A stretch of 36,431 nucleotides of DNA from Treponema sp. (GCA_024402565.1 JAKSTM010000018.1:1-36431), one strand, 5' to 3'; shown: positions 1 through 7,273, counted from the stretch's first letter. Numbers and translations: made by a program. The notes: generated by a model not told the origin, from the letters alone.

Positions 1-76
1 TATTCAAATGGTGTTTGTAAATTCAGTCTTTAATGGACTTTTTCAGTGGCCTCCTGAAAAGAACAGCCTTTTTTGT

Positions 77-150
77 GCGCCAGGGATGCGAAGGGCGTCA
101 GTTCCGAAGGAATGAGGGCTACCGAACCCGAAGCAGCCCGAAGGCGCCCA
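77..150. repeat. GC-rich multi-hairpin intergenic element
   Basis: A short GC-rich stretch lies in AT-rich DNA just past the 3' end of the alcohol dehydrogenase. It contains several small stems with CGAAG-type loops: TTCC-gaa-GGAA, GGGCT...AGCCC, and outer arms GCGCC (77-81) and GGCGC (143-147). It shares the words GGATGCGAAG and CCCGAA with the GC-rich block at 9262-9378, so both may belong to one dispersed family. No coding potential is convincing here, and positions 1-76 show nothing recognisable. Function is unknown; a REP-like or transcript-end structure is possible. Confidence 0.4.
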
Positions 151-169
151 GTAAAAAAACAAGCCCCTC

Positions 170-1348
170 CTAATAAGCCATTTTGTAAATTGCCAGCATG
201 TCCTCGTAAGCCAGAGGTTTGTAACCAGCGAGAATGCGCGTCTTGTTGCGGCTGCAGGCCAGAGCCAGTTTTTCAAGATCTTCTTCCTTTACATTCAGTT
301 CACGAAGACTTATTGGCATACCAAGAGACTTGTAATATTTTTCCTGAAGGTCGATTGCTTTCAGAACCGAGTATTCAGGATTTTCAGGATCGATATCAAT
401 ATTCCATACATTCTGTGCAAATTTAATGAAACGTGGCATTGTGTCCTTGTAAACATAACGGGCCCAGCTGCACCACAGTGCCGCAAGTCCAGCTCCATGT
501 GCAACTTCAGGATAAAGCCCCGAAACTTCATGCTCAAACTGATGGACTACCAGCTGGAAAGTTCGGCCACACTGTGTGAGACCGTTGTGAGCAAGTGAAG
601 AAGCCCACATCATGTTTGCACGTGCCACATAATCTTCAGGGTTTGCAAGGCAGTCAGAACCCGCACGCATAATACTTTTGATTACCCCTTCTGCCACTGC
701 ATCTGTAAGGTATGTATCTGAGCCAAGACAGAAATAGCGTTCGATTGTATGCATTGCAATGTCTACGGCACCGCAGGCAGTCTGATATGCATTAACTGTA
801 TATGTAAGCTCAGGATTTTCGATGGCAAAGTTCATGCGGTTGAATGGACTTCCGTAACCGCGTTTTTCATTTTCTTCCGGATTTGAAATAACACAGGAGT
901 TTGACATTTCACTACCGGCCGCACTTAATGTAAGGATACAGCCTTTCTTGAGAGTTGCTTTCGGTGCAGCCTTTCCCATAGAAAAATCCCAGACATCAAC
1001 ATCAGGGTTTGCCACTCCGTTGGCAATGTCTTTGGCACTATCCAGAACAGAACCACCGCCTACGGCAAGAACAAAATCAACGCCTTCTTTTTTACAAAGT
1101 TCGATTCCTTCGCGGACTTTGCTTAATACAGGATTAGCAACTACCCCGCCAAGCTCAACATAAGGAATATTTTCTGCTTCCAGAGCTTTTTTCACTTTAT
1201 CAAGAAGCCCGGTCTTTTTTACCGAGCCGCTTCCATAATGAAGCAGGACTTTTTTCACATTATATTCAGAAATGATTTTCCCGACTTTTTCTTCTTCGCC
1301 TTTTCCAAAATACACTTTTGTAGGAATATCATACACAAAATTTTCCAT
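170..1348 (-). CDS. Iron-containing (type III) alcohol dehydrogenase, butanol dehydrogenase-like
   Basis: The product (392 aa, normal family length) is a cytoplasmic NAD(P)H-dependent alcohol/aldehyde oxidoreductase of the Fe-ADH family, likely reducing aldehydes at the end of fermentation. The nucleotide-binding motif GGGSVLDSAKD is visible in the N-terminal half. The metal ligands characteristic of the family appear as DIAMH, then HQFEH and PEVAHGAGLA in the helical C-terminal half. The BdhA/YqdH type fits best, but the substrate cannot be read from sequence. The ATG is preceded by a good ribosome site (AAAGGAG), and an extended -10 lies just upstream. It is transcribed alone, away from the pyrKD gene. 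Confidence 0.93.
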   Translation of the reverse strand: MENFVYDIPTKVYFGKGEEEKVGKIISEYNVKKVLLHYGSGSVKKTGLLDKVKKALEAENIPYVELGGVVANPVLSKVREGIELCKKEGVDFVLAVGGGSVLDSAKDIANGVANPDVDVWDFSMGKAAPKATLKKGCILTLSAAGSEMSNSCVISNPEENEKRGYGSPFNRMNFAIENPELTYTVNAYQTACGAVDIAMHTIERYFCLGSDTYLTDAVAEGVIKSIMRAGSDCLANPEDYVARANMMWASSLAHNGLTQCGRTFQLVVHQFEHEVSGLYPEVAHGAGLAALWCSWARYVYKDTMPRFIKFAQNVWNIDIDPENPEYSVLKAIDLQEKYYKSLGMPISLRELNVKEEDLEKLALACSRNKTRILAGYKPLAYEDMLAIYKMAY

Positions 1349-1367
1349 ATATTTTCTCCTTTCTTTG

Positions 1368-1376
1368 ATTATAGCA
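1368..1376 (-). promoter_or_regulatory. Extended -10 promoter of the alcohol dehydrogenase
   Basis: On the minus strand the sequence reads TGCTATAAT about 20 bases before the ATG, a perfect extended -10 box. No good -35 box is seen at 16-18 bases. The transcript would carry a short leader containing the AAAGGAG ribosome site. Confidence 0.55.
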
Positions 1377-1462
1377 TTCCTCCACTCTTTTTTTTCATTA
1401 ATTTTCTGTTGTTCAAGTTTTCCGGATTTTTCATTAGAATAAACGTATGCTTATATAAAACT

Positions 1463-1607
1463 TTATGAAACTTACTCCCAGTCATGAAATGGGTCCACAG
1501 AACCGCTCACTATAGTTCGCTGCATGTGCAGCGCGGTGCGGAAACTATCCAGCCACGCTGCAAATGCTTCTGGGACCTCATTTCATTCCTTCGCGTAAGT
1601 TTCATAA
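1463..1607 (-). repeat. Structured inverted-repeat element, copy B
   Basis: This 145-base element is bounded by perfect 13-base inverted arms, TTATGAAACTTAC and its complement (1463-1475 and 1595-1607). A second nested arm pair, ATGAAAT plus GGTCC, lies inside them, followed by a central hairpin ATAGTT/AACTAT (1512-1517 and 1543-1548). Read on the minus strand, its core shares the ordered blocks CGTGGCT, TAGTTTCC, GCGCT, TGCAGCGA and GAGCGG with copy A next to it. It therefore lies inverted relative to copy A. No ORF of substance lies within it. Confidence 0.75.
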
Positions 1608-1630
1608 CATAAGTTTTTTCAAGCAAAATT

Positions 1631-1820
1631 AAATCAAATAAAACATTTTTGCTTAATGAATTACGGGAAGGAACAAGATGGGTGTGCAGGGCACTTTGAG
1701 CGTGGCTTTATAGTTTCCTATACGCGCTCAACGTGCAGCGAGCTAGCGAGCGGCCTGCAACACCCATCATTGTGACTGGTAGTAATTCATTAAAAGTGTA
1801 TAACCCATTTTATTTGATTT
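1631..1820 (+). repeat. Structured inverted-repeat element, copy A
   Basis: Nested inverted repeats are directly visible. The outermost pair is AAATCAAATAAAA (1631-1643) with its complement at 1808-1820. The next is TTAATGAATTAC (1653-1664) with its complement at 1782-1793, then GATGGGTG..GCAGG with CCTGCAACACCCATC. Between arms are asymmetric words (GGGAAGGAACAA on the left, TTGTGACTGG on the right) that recur in copies B and C. It ends 23 bases before the pyrKD start codon, so it would be in that gene's leader or promoter region. Confidence 0.75.
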
Positions 1821-1843
1821 ATTCCTACATTTTTGGAGACTAT

Positions 1844-3760
1844 ATGAACAACAATATTACTGACTGCAACGGCATTCCGTATCCTGAATTCACAAGAGGA
1901 ACTGTAACTTACTGTGACAAGCTGAACGGTGCCGTTCCTGACGGAAGCGTTTTCTGTCTTAAACTTCTGATTAAAGGAGAACGCAAACCTGTTCCAGGTC
2001 AGTTTTACATGCTGCATCCTGTAAAAAGCGACTGCCTTCTGGCTCGTCCAATCAGTGTGTTCCATGCTGAACAGAAAGGCGACTCTGTAGAAGTTACTTT
2101 CCTTATTCTTGTAAAAGGAACAGGAACTGTTGAACTCTGCAGCCTTAAACTTAATGATGAAATCAAGGTTCTTGGACCTTTGGGAAACATTTTCCCTCGC
2201 CCTGCCCCTTCGACAAGCTCAGGGACCGCAGACGCAAAGTCTGTGACCGCAGTCACAAAATCTGAGAACGCACAGAAAGTGCTTATTGTTGGGGGCGGAA
2301 TTGGTGTTGCTCCGGTAGCAGGCTTTGCAGAAAGTCTTCCTGAAAAATCATATGACTTTGTTGCTGCATTCAAAAGCGGTTCCTACGGACTTGAAAACCT
2401 TAAAGCCGAAAATCTCTGGATTACAACTGATGACGGAAGCTGCGGCATTAAGGGTATGGTTTCTGCAGCCCTTACAGAAGAAGTTTTGAAAAACGGAAAC
2501 TATAGCGCAGTTTATGCCTGTGGACCTGCCCCAATGCTGAACTATGTAAAACAGGTTTCTGAAAAATGCGGCGTTCAGTGCTGGCTCAGCATGGAAGCAC
2601 GCATGGCTTGTGGTATGGGCGTTTGTCTTGGATGTACAATTGAAACTTCTGAAGGCCTCAAACGCTGCTGTAAAGACGGTCCTGTATTTGATTCAAAAAT
2701 CCTTTCTTTCCCACAGTTCAAAAACTCTTTCAGTTCAAAACCAAACCGCTGGGGTTCTATGGGCCCTTCGACAGGCTCAGGGACCGCGGCTGTTAACTCA
2801 GGAACCGCTGGGGCTGGAACCAATAAAGACTGGACTCCTGATATTTCTTTTGATTTCAAAGGCGTACGTTTCGAAAATCCGCTTATCGGAAGCTCTGGGA
2901 CTTTCGGCTTTGGCGTAGAATACGAATCTGTATTTGATGTAAACCGTCTTGGTGGAATCTCATCAAAAGGACTTACTCTTGAACCTCGCCAGGGAAACGA
3001 AGGAACCCGCATCTGGGAAGTTCCAAGCGGCGTCATGAACTCCATCGGGCTTAATAACCCTGGAATCCCTCACTTTATAGAAAACGAACTGCCTGAAATG
3101 CTTAAGCTTAAACCTGTTACAATCGCAAACCTTTCAGGCTCAACAACAGAAAGTTATGTGGAAGGCGCAAAACTTCTGGACAAAACTGATGTTCCTGTAA
3201 TCGAGCTGAATATTTCATGTCCAAACGTTGCAGCCGGCGGTGCTTCATTCGGTATGACCTGCGAAAGTGCCGGTGCCATTACAAAAGCAATCCGCGAAGT
3301 GACAAAAAAGCCTCTTATGGTAAAACTTACTCCTCAGGCTCCGGCTCTGAACGAAGTTGCCCTTGCCTGTATTGAAGCGGGTGCTGACGGAATCAGCCTT
3401 TGTAACTCATTCCAGGGCGTTGCAATCGACATTGAGCGCGGTGTTCCTGTATTTGATAAAATCAAAGCCGGATTCGGTGGGCCTGCCGTTCGACCTATTG
3501 CCGTTCGCCTAGTTTATGAATTGTGCGCAGAAATCAAAAAACTGCCGATAAATAAACAGGTACCTGTTATTGCCATTGGCGGCATTGAAAAATGGCAGGA
3601 TGTAGTTGAATTCATTATGGCGGGAGCTTCTCTTTGTCAGGTTGGAACTGCAACATTTGCAAATCCTTTGGCAATGATTGAATGTATCGACGGACTTTCT
3701 GCCTTCATGAAACGCAAAGGCTACAGAAACCTGGAAGAAATGCGCGGGCTTATATTATAG
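1844..3760 (+). CDS. pyrK-pyrD: Dihydroorotate dehydrogenase, PyrK-PyrD (class 1B) fusion
   Basis: This one polypeptide (638 aa from the ATG at 1844) carries both halves of NAD-dependent dihydroorotate dehydrogenase, the pyrimidine-pathway step from dihydroorotate to orotate. The N-terminal third is PyrK: a ferredoxin-reductase-like FAD domain, the NAD-binding GGGIGVAPVAG, then 2Fe-2S ligands in CGMGVCLGC...CCKDGPVF. The C-terminal half is the FMN barrel PyrDB with SCPN (its Cys is the family's catalytic base) and IGGIEKWQD. PyrK and PyrD are usually separate subunits. The upstream in-frame start at 1733 is rejected because it lies inside repeat copy A; ATG 1844 follows a TTGGAG ribosome site. 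Two palindromic repeats are inserted in frame: one inside PyrK between its FAD and NAD domains, the other in the PyrK-PyrD linker. Confidence 0.93.
   Translation: MNNNITDCNGIPYPEFTRGTVTYCDKLNGAVPDGSVFCLKLLIKGERKPVPGQFYMLHPVKSDCLLARPISVFHAEQKGDSVEVTFLILVKGTGTVELCSLKLNDEIKVLGPLGNIFPRPAPSTSSGTADAKSVTAVTKSENAQKVLIVGGGIGVAPVAGFAESLPEKSYDFVAAFKSGSYGLENLKAENLWITTDDGSCGIKGMVSAALTEEVLKNGNYSAVYACGPAPMLNYVKQVSEKCGVQCWLSMEARMACGMGVCLGCTIETSEGLKRCCKDGPVFDSKILSFPQFKNSFSSKPNRWGSMGPSTGSGTAAVNSGTAGAGTNKDWTPDISFDFKGVRFENPLIGSSGTFGFGVEYESVFDVNRLGGISSKGLTLEPRQGNEGTRIWEVPSGVMNSIGLNNPGIPHFIENELPEMLKLKPVTIANLSGSTTESYVEGAKLLDKTDVPVIELNISCPNVAAGGASFGMTCESAGAITKAIREVTKKPLMVKLTPQAPALNEVALACIEAGADGISLCNSFQGVAIDIERGVPVFDKIKAGFGGPAVRPIAVRLVYELCAEIKKLPINKQVPVIAIGGIEKWQDVVEFIMAGASLCQVGTATFANPLAMIECIDGLSAFMKRKGYRNLEEMRGLIL
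2205..2255 (+). repeat. In-frame palindromic insert 1 (in PyrK)
   Basis: The palindrome CCCTTCGACAAGCTCAGGG (arms CCCT/AGGG) is followed by two more small hairpins, CAGAC-gcaaa-GTCTG and GTGAC-cgca-GTCAC. Together they encode about 20 low-complexity residues (PSTSSGTADAKSV...) exactly between the LGPLGN of the FAD domain and the GGGIG of the NAD domain. Other PyrK proteins have only a short linker there. The reading frame is kept. Confidence 0.75.
2764..2782 (+). repeat. In-frame palindromic insert 2 (PyrK-PyrD linker)
   Basis: CCCTTCGACAGGCTCAGGG differs from insert 1 at one base. It encodes PSTGSG within a Gly/Ala/Thr-rich linker joining the PyrK and PyrD domains. Confidence 0.75.
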
Positions 3761-3765
3761 CAGGC

Positions 3766-3840
3766 GTTGCGGGCGGCGTTTGAGCCCGCAGAGGGGGTAG
3801 CGCCCAACAACGTGGGCGCGAGGGGGAGACTTCCCCCTTT
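3766..3840. repeat. GC-rich triple-hairpin element after pyrKD
   Basis: Three consecutive GC stems follow the pyrKD stop: GCGGGC/GCCCGC (3769-3774, 3784-3789), GCGCCCA/TGGGCGC (3800-3806, 3813-3819) and GGGGGA/TCCCCC (about 3822-3837) followed by TTT. The last could act as a weak terminator. The base composition is sharply different from the flanking AT-rich DNA, like the GC-rich blocks at 77-150 and 9262-9378. Confidence 0.5.
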
Positions 3841-3860
3841 GTATGACAAAATTTTAAACA

Positions 3861-3889
3861 TTGTCGTTATTTATTTTCTCATATAGAAT
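3861..3889 (+). promoter_or_regulatory. Promoter of the lipoprotein-LysM operon
   Basis: TTGTCG (3861-3866), a 17-base spacer and TAGAAT (3884-3889) match a sigma-70-type promoter with ideal spacing. The ATG of the lipoprotein is at 3921, preceded by an AAAGAGG ribosome site. Confidence 0.55.
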
Positions 3890-3920
3890 ATTATTATATA
3901 TTATAAAAAAAGAGGTATTT

Positions 3921-4835
3921 ATGAAAAAAATTGCCCTTATCCTTTTTGGGGCCGCAGCTCTTATGGCATTCATATCCTGCGGATCTAAACCAGAACCAGA
4001 ACCAGAAACAAAACCTTCTGCACCAGAAACTGTTGTTGAAGAAAAAGTAAATGAAGATATTCCTGATACATCTGCTGATGATGAAGCTGCAAAAAAAGCT
4101 GCCGAAGATGCAGCCGCTGCAGAGAAGGCCGCAGCAGAAAAAGCTGCAAAAGAAGCCGCTCAGGAAGCCTACCAGAATGCCCTTGAAGCAAAACTTGAAA
4201 TCGAAGAAAACGAACTGGCAGAATATGACCAGAAAAATTATGATGCAGGCTGTGCCCTTTTTGCAGAACTTGAAGCCATGATGAAAGATGATTCTGTTTC
4301 AGGTGCTGAACTGGAAGCAAAAGCTAAAGAAGCCTACTCAAAATTCAGATCTGTTCTATCATATGCATATAAACAGCTGGCAAAAGAATGGCGCGATGAA
4401 GCTTACCTTTCAAAAAGAAATGCTGACACTGTAAAAGCAGCCGTTTCAGAAAAAGAACGCTATCAGAAAGCTGTAAAGGATTTCAAAGAAGGCGATACAC
4501 TTTATGCTATGCAGGCTGCAGAAAAAGCAATCGACAAATACATCAGTGCCGACGAAGAATTCGAATCGCTCTATGAAGAACTTACAGAAAAACGCGCTGT
4601 TGCATTTGCTGCAATTGAAGCTGCAAAAAAAGCAGTTGCCGAAGTTGAAAAACTTGCTGTTGAAGCTGACATTACAGATCCTGTAACAGAAGAAACAGAG
4701 GGCATCGAAGACGAAGAAACAGTTCTTCTTGAAGAAACTACTTATGCCGATCCGGAAGAAGCCATTGAAGACATTCCTGAAGATATGGACGGCGAAGAAC
4801 CTGAAGAATCTATCGAAAGCGACGAAAATCTGTAG
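3921..4835 (+). CDS. Putative lipoprotein with Ala/Glu/Lys-rich coiled coil
   Basis: The start is ATG 3921 (304 aa), chosen over an upstream in-frame codon because it gives a ribosome site and a clean signal peptide. The lipoprotein signal is KK + hydrophobic stretch + FISC, with Cys as the likely lipidated residue (about residue 20). A Pro-Glu repeat (PEPEPE) then acts as a spacer. The rest is helical and charged (repeated AAEKAAAEKAAKEA-like runs), consistent with long coiled coils, and the tail is very acidic. It is likely anchored in the envelope, facing the periplasm. No enzymatic motif is seen. It shares an operon with the LysM-like gene that starts 13 bases after its stop, so the pair may act together at the cell wall. 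Exact function is unknown. Confidence 0.8.
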   Translation: MKKIALILFGAAALMAFISCGSKPEPEPETKPSAPETVVEEKVNEDIPDTSADDEAAKKAAEDAAAAEKAAAEKAAKEAAQEAYQNALEAKLEIEENELAEYDQKNYDAGCALFAELEAMMKDDSVSGAELEAKAKEAYSKFRSVLSYAYKQLAKEWRDEAYLSKRNADTVKAAVSEKERYQKAVKDFKEGDTLYAMQAAEKAIDKYISADEEFESLYEELTEKRAVAFAAIEAAKKAVAEVEKLAVEADITDPVTEETEGIEDEETVLLEETTYADPEEAIEDIPEDMDGEEPEESIESDENL

Positions 4836-4848
4836 GAGGAAGTGATAT

Positions 4849-5538
4849 ATGAAAAAAGTAATTATTGCAATCGCAGTTCTTTTGATTTCTGCTTCGGTTT
4901 TTGCTGCCAGTTATAAGAACAACACATATCAGAAACTTGCCAACGAATATACAAAAAAAGCAGAAATTGCGATGGATGCCGGTGAATATGCAGATGCAAT
5001 TGAATTTGCAAAAAAAGCAGAAGAAAATGCTGCACTTTCAAAAGCTTTCATCGAAATGATGACTGCAAAGACAAACGCAGACAGTGCTATCAACCTGGCA
5101 AAAAACCAGATGAAATATGCCGAAAGTATTGGTGCTGAACAGAATTTCCCAATGGCTTACACTGCTGCTAAAGAAAATCTGGAAAATGCAGAAAAAGCTT
5201 ACGAAGCCGAAGAATATGCAAAGGCTGCTGATCTGGCAAAAGCTTGTGTTGCATCATTAGACGGAATTCGTGAAATCACACCGCTTCCAGAATGGTACAT
5301 TGTTCGCCCATGGGCTGAAACAAAAGACTGTTACTGGAACATTTCTGGCCGTCCATACATTTACAACAACCCATTGCTTTGGGAAAACCTTTATCAGGCA
5401 AACAAACAGAGTATGCCAAAACCAGAAGATCCTAACCTGATTCATCCTGGTATGAAAATGAAGGTTCCAAGTATCACTGGTGAATATCGCAGTGGTACAT
5501 ACGATCCAAAGAAAGAATATGAACCCTATAGCAACTAA
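4849..5538 (+). CDS. Exported protein with helical repeat and C-terminal LysM-like domain
   Basis: The product (229 aa) has a Sec signal peptide (KK, hydrophobic core, cleavage near SVFAA) and a helical middle (about 25-140) resembling tandem helix pairs (AKKAEENAAL, AKENLENAEKAYEAEEYA). The C-terminal LysM-like segment (about 145-210) has WYIVRPWAETKDCYWNI...P.LW..LYQANK...NLIHPGMKMKVPS, the treponemal LysM variant expected to bind peptidoglycan. The start follows AGGAGGAAGTGATAT, a strong ribosome site, and the gene is coupled to the preceding lipoprotein gene. It is probably a periplasmic cell-wall-binding structural protein. Confidence 0.82.
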   Translation: MKKVIIAIAVLLISASVFAASYKNNTYQKLANEYTKKAEIAMDAGEYADAIEFAKKAEENAALSKAFIEMMTAKTNADSAINLAKNQMKYAESIGAEQNFPMAYTAAKENLENAEKAYEAEEYAKAADLAKACVASLDGIREITPLPEWYIVRPWAETKDCYWNISGRPYIYNNPLLWENLYQANKQSMPKPEDPNLIHPGMKMKVPSITGEYRSGTYDPKKEYEPYSN

Positions 5539-5556
5539 TGTTGCTTTCGGGTTCAT
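5519..5556 (+). terminator. Hairpin overlapping the end of the LysM-like gene
   Basis: ATGAACCC (5519-5526) pairs with GGGTTCAT (5549-5556), and an inner GCAAC/GTTGC pair encloses the stop codon. It lacks a clear U-tract, so it may be a pause or stability hairpin; the true terminator may be the one at 5647-5677. Confidence 0.4.
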
Positions 5557-5581
5557 TTACCTAGAGGAAATTATTTAAGTC

Positions 5582-5598
5582 GGCGCGCAAGTCGCGCC
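5582..5598. other. Small GC hairpin in intergenic region
   Basis: GGCGCG-caagt-CGCGCC forms a perfect six-base stem between the LysM-like gene and its terminator. It could be a remnant of the GC-rich hairpin family seen elsewhere. No tRNA cloverleaf could be formed from it. Confidence 0.3.
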
Positions 5599-5646
5599 TT
5601 GGGTATACGGCCTTACAGCAATTAAATTTGCAACATAAAACTGAAG

Positions 5647-5677
5647 AGCTGTCATGAAAATGACAGCTTTTTTTTTT
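5647..5677 (+). terminator. Rho-independent terminator
   Basis: AGCTGTCAT-gaaa-ATGACAGCT gives a perfect nine-base stem with a four-base loop, followed by a run of nine further T. It would end transcription of the lipoprotein-LysM operon about 110 bases after its stop codon. Confidence 0.85.
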
Positions 5678-5767
5678 ACATTTCGTGCACGAAAACTGAC
5701 ATCTGGTGCTCTTTCTGATAATTCTGAAAAATGTTGTGCTATTATGAAAATCATCAGGAGGTTCCAG

Positions 5768-5959
5768 ATGGAAGAAGAAATCATAGTTAGAAAAGACGGA
5801 TCAACAAAAATTATCAGAAGAACAGTACAGGAAGGCATTTCATTTGGGACAGCCCTTGCCATGATTATCAGTTTTGTAACCTGGAAATCAGTCGGCTGGG
5901 CAATACTCCACGGCCTTTTTGGATGGGCTTACGTGATTTATTATGTAATAAAATACTAG
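5768..5959 (+). CDS. Small membrane protein, unknown function
   Basis: The start is ATG 5768 (63 aa) behind a strong AGGAGG site; a longer in-frame reading from 5654 would cross the upstream terminator and is rejected. The N-terminal 25 residues are charged (MEEEIIVRKDGSTKIIRR). One or two hydrophobic segments follow (ISFGTALAMIISFVTW and AILHGLFGWAYVIYYVI). It resembles the many small conserved bacterial inner-membrane proteins; no specific function can be given. The gene stands alone between a terminator and repeat copy C. Confidence 0.65.
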   Translation: MEEEIIVRKDGSTKIIRRTVQEGISFGTALAMIISFVTWKSVGWAILHGLFGWAYVIYYVIKY

Positions 5960-5963
5960 GACT

Positions 5964-6087
5964 AAATCAAATATATAAATTTAATTTAATGAATTACGGG
6001 AACGAACAAAATGGGTGTGCAGGCCGTGATTGTGACCGGGAGTAAGTTTTTTAGAGACAATAAATAATCAAAAAATATATTTGATTT
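5964..6087 (+). repeat. Structured inverted-repeat element, copy C (internally deleted)
   Basis: The outer arms AAATCAAATATAT (5964-5976) and its complement (6075-6087) are a perfect 13-base pair, nearly the same as in copy A. TTAATGAATTAC, GGGAACGAACAA and ATGGGTGTGCAGG follow as in A, but the central hairpin and right inner arm are missing, jumping to ATTGTGACCGGGAGTAA. The right arm overlaps the last codons (IKYIF) and stop of the HAD gene read on the minus strand. Confidence 0.7.
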
Positions 6088-6712
6088 GGGAAAGATCCGA
6101 GACTTCGGCAAAAAGCAGGCCTTTAACATGCTCTTCGCAGGGAGCCTGATCCGGAACCATAATTACTTTAAGTCCGGCACGGCTGGCGCTCAAAATGCCG
6201 TTTGGTGAATCTTCTACAGCAAAACATTCCTCAGGCTTAAGGTTCAACTCTTTTACGGCATATTCATAAACATCAGGAGAAGGTTTTCCTTCCTTCATGT
6301 TTCTTGCAGAAATAATTCTGTCAAAATACGAAAGGATTCCGGCGTTTTTCAGATACCGTTCCGAGCGGTCTACAGGAGAAGCCGTAGCAATAGCACAGAT
6401 TATTCCCTTTTCTTTCAGGAAAGAAAGCAGTTCAACAGCTCCTTTCTTTGTTTCAAGGCCGTTTTTGGCAAGGCTTTCTTCCATAAGTTCGCCGCGGTAA
6501 GCAACCACTTTGTCGTAGTCGAAATTCGGGTCGCCTGAATATTCCTTCAGGGTTTTCTGGACAAAAGGTTTCCCCAGGGAACGGATTGAAAGATACTGTT
6601 CATCTGTCATTTTATAGCCGAAATGTTCAAAAGCTTTTGGCCAGTTAATTCTAAAATACTTTTCTGTATCGATTAATGTTCCGTCCAGATCAAAAATAAC
6701 TGCTTTTATCAT
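6068..6712 (-). CDS. HAD-superfamily phosphatase, beta-phosphoglucomutase-like
   Basis: The product (214 aa) is a typical small HAD hydrolase with helical cap. Motif I is DLDGTLIDTEKY (nucleophile and acid Asp near residues 8 and 10), motif II ATASP, the conserved Lys in MKEGKPSPDVY, and motif III AVEDSPNG. The family dephosphorylates or isomerises sugar phosphates (PgmB, YcjU, phosphoglycolate phosphatase types); the substrate is not evident. The start is three bases after the NUDIX stop, so the two genes are co-transcribed and translationally coupled. The last codons coincide with the arm of repeat copy C. Confidence 0.88.
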   Translation of the reverse strand: MIKAVIFDLDGTLIDTEKYFRINWPKAFEHFGYKMTDEQYLSIRSLGKPFVQKTLKEYSGDPNFDYDKVVAYRGELMEESLAKNGLETKKGAVELLSFLKEKGIICAIATASPVDRSERYLKNAGILSYFDRIISARNMKEGKPSPDVYEYAVKELNLKPEECFAVEDSPNGILSASRAGLKVIMVPDQAPCEEHVKGLLFAEVSDLSQIKYIF

Positions 6713-6715
6713 AAT

Positions 6716-7273
6716 CTACTTAAGACAATCCCCTTTTTCTCTTGCAAGATACAGGCCCAGAGCCGAAAGCATAAGCCCGTGAGGCATTTCTGAAGTTCCC
6801 ATTTTTGCCAGAACTTCAGATTTAGGCATTTTGAAAAAATTCACGTATTCGTCTTCATCAAGTTTCTGTTCTGTGGTCTGTTTAAGGTTCTGAGCCAGGA
6901 AAACATGAACATGATTTGAAAAAAGTGCAGGATTCGGATTAAAAGTAGCAAGTTTTGTCATAATGCCGGCTTCGCAGCCTGTTTCTTCCAGAAGTTCACG
7001 GCGAGCGGCCTGTTCAGGCTCTTCGCCTGCGTCAATAACACCGCCCGGAAATTCAACACTCAAAGCTTTTTCTCCATGACGCCACTGTTTTACCATAAGA
7101 AAATCGTCGCCGTCTTCCGGAACAACAATTGCCCAATCCCGGGCATTAACCACGATATAATCACCTTCAAGCCCATCCGAGCTGACAGAATGACGTGAAG
7201 TAACGTCAAAAACAACGGTTTTCAGCAGTTCTTTGGAAGATTTCTCCGTCCAGATAAGTTTTTCATCATTCAT
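6716..7273 (-). CDS. NUDIX hydrolase, ADP-ribose pyrophosphatase-like
   Basis: ATG 7273 (185 aa) is preferred over the upstream in-frame start at 7327, because the latter would overlap the divergent gene and lacks a ribosome site. The NUDIX box is complete: GGVIDAGEEPEQAARRELLEETG (Gx5Ex7REx2EExG). The N-terminal beta strands (VVNARDWAIVVPEDG, MVKQWRHGEKALSVEFPGG) match the ADP-ribose/NDP-sugar subfamily, which cleaves ADP-ribose to AMP and ribose-5-phosphate. It is cytoplasmic, a probable housekeeping enzyme, and in an operon with the following HAD phosphatase. Confidence 0.88.
   Translation of the reverse strand: MNDEKLIWTEKSSKELLKTVVFDVTSRHSVSSDGLEGDYIVVNARDWAIVVPEDGDDFLMVKQWRHGEKALSVEFPGGVIDAGEEPEQAARRELLEETGCEAGIMTKLATFNPNPALFSNHVHVFLAQNLKQTTEQKLDEDEYVNFFKMPKSEVLAKMGTSEMPHGLMLSALGLYLAREKGDCLK

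Noticed and set aside
1..76. Partial gene at the left edge
   Set aside because: Only short shadow frames with no family likeness; no continuing coding sequence is visible.
1463..1820. Integron attC sites (treponemes can carry integrons)
   Set aside because: The arms lack the GTTRRRY/RYYYAAC core sites, flanking genes are core metabolic genes, and no integrase is present.
1733..1843. Upstream in-frame extension of pyrKD
   Set aside because: It lies in repeat copy A, adds a sequence unlike PyrK, and has no ribosome site; ATG 1844 has TTGGAG.
3985..4320. Leu/Gln-rich open frame on the minus strand
   Set aside because: It is an antisense shadow of the Ala/Glu/Lys-rich lipoprotein; no ribosome site or family likeness.
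5575..5640. Possible tRNA near the GC stem
   Set aside because: No cloverleaf, anticodon stem or T-loop (GTTCRA) could be formed.
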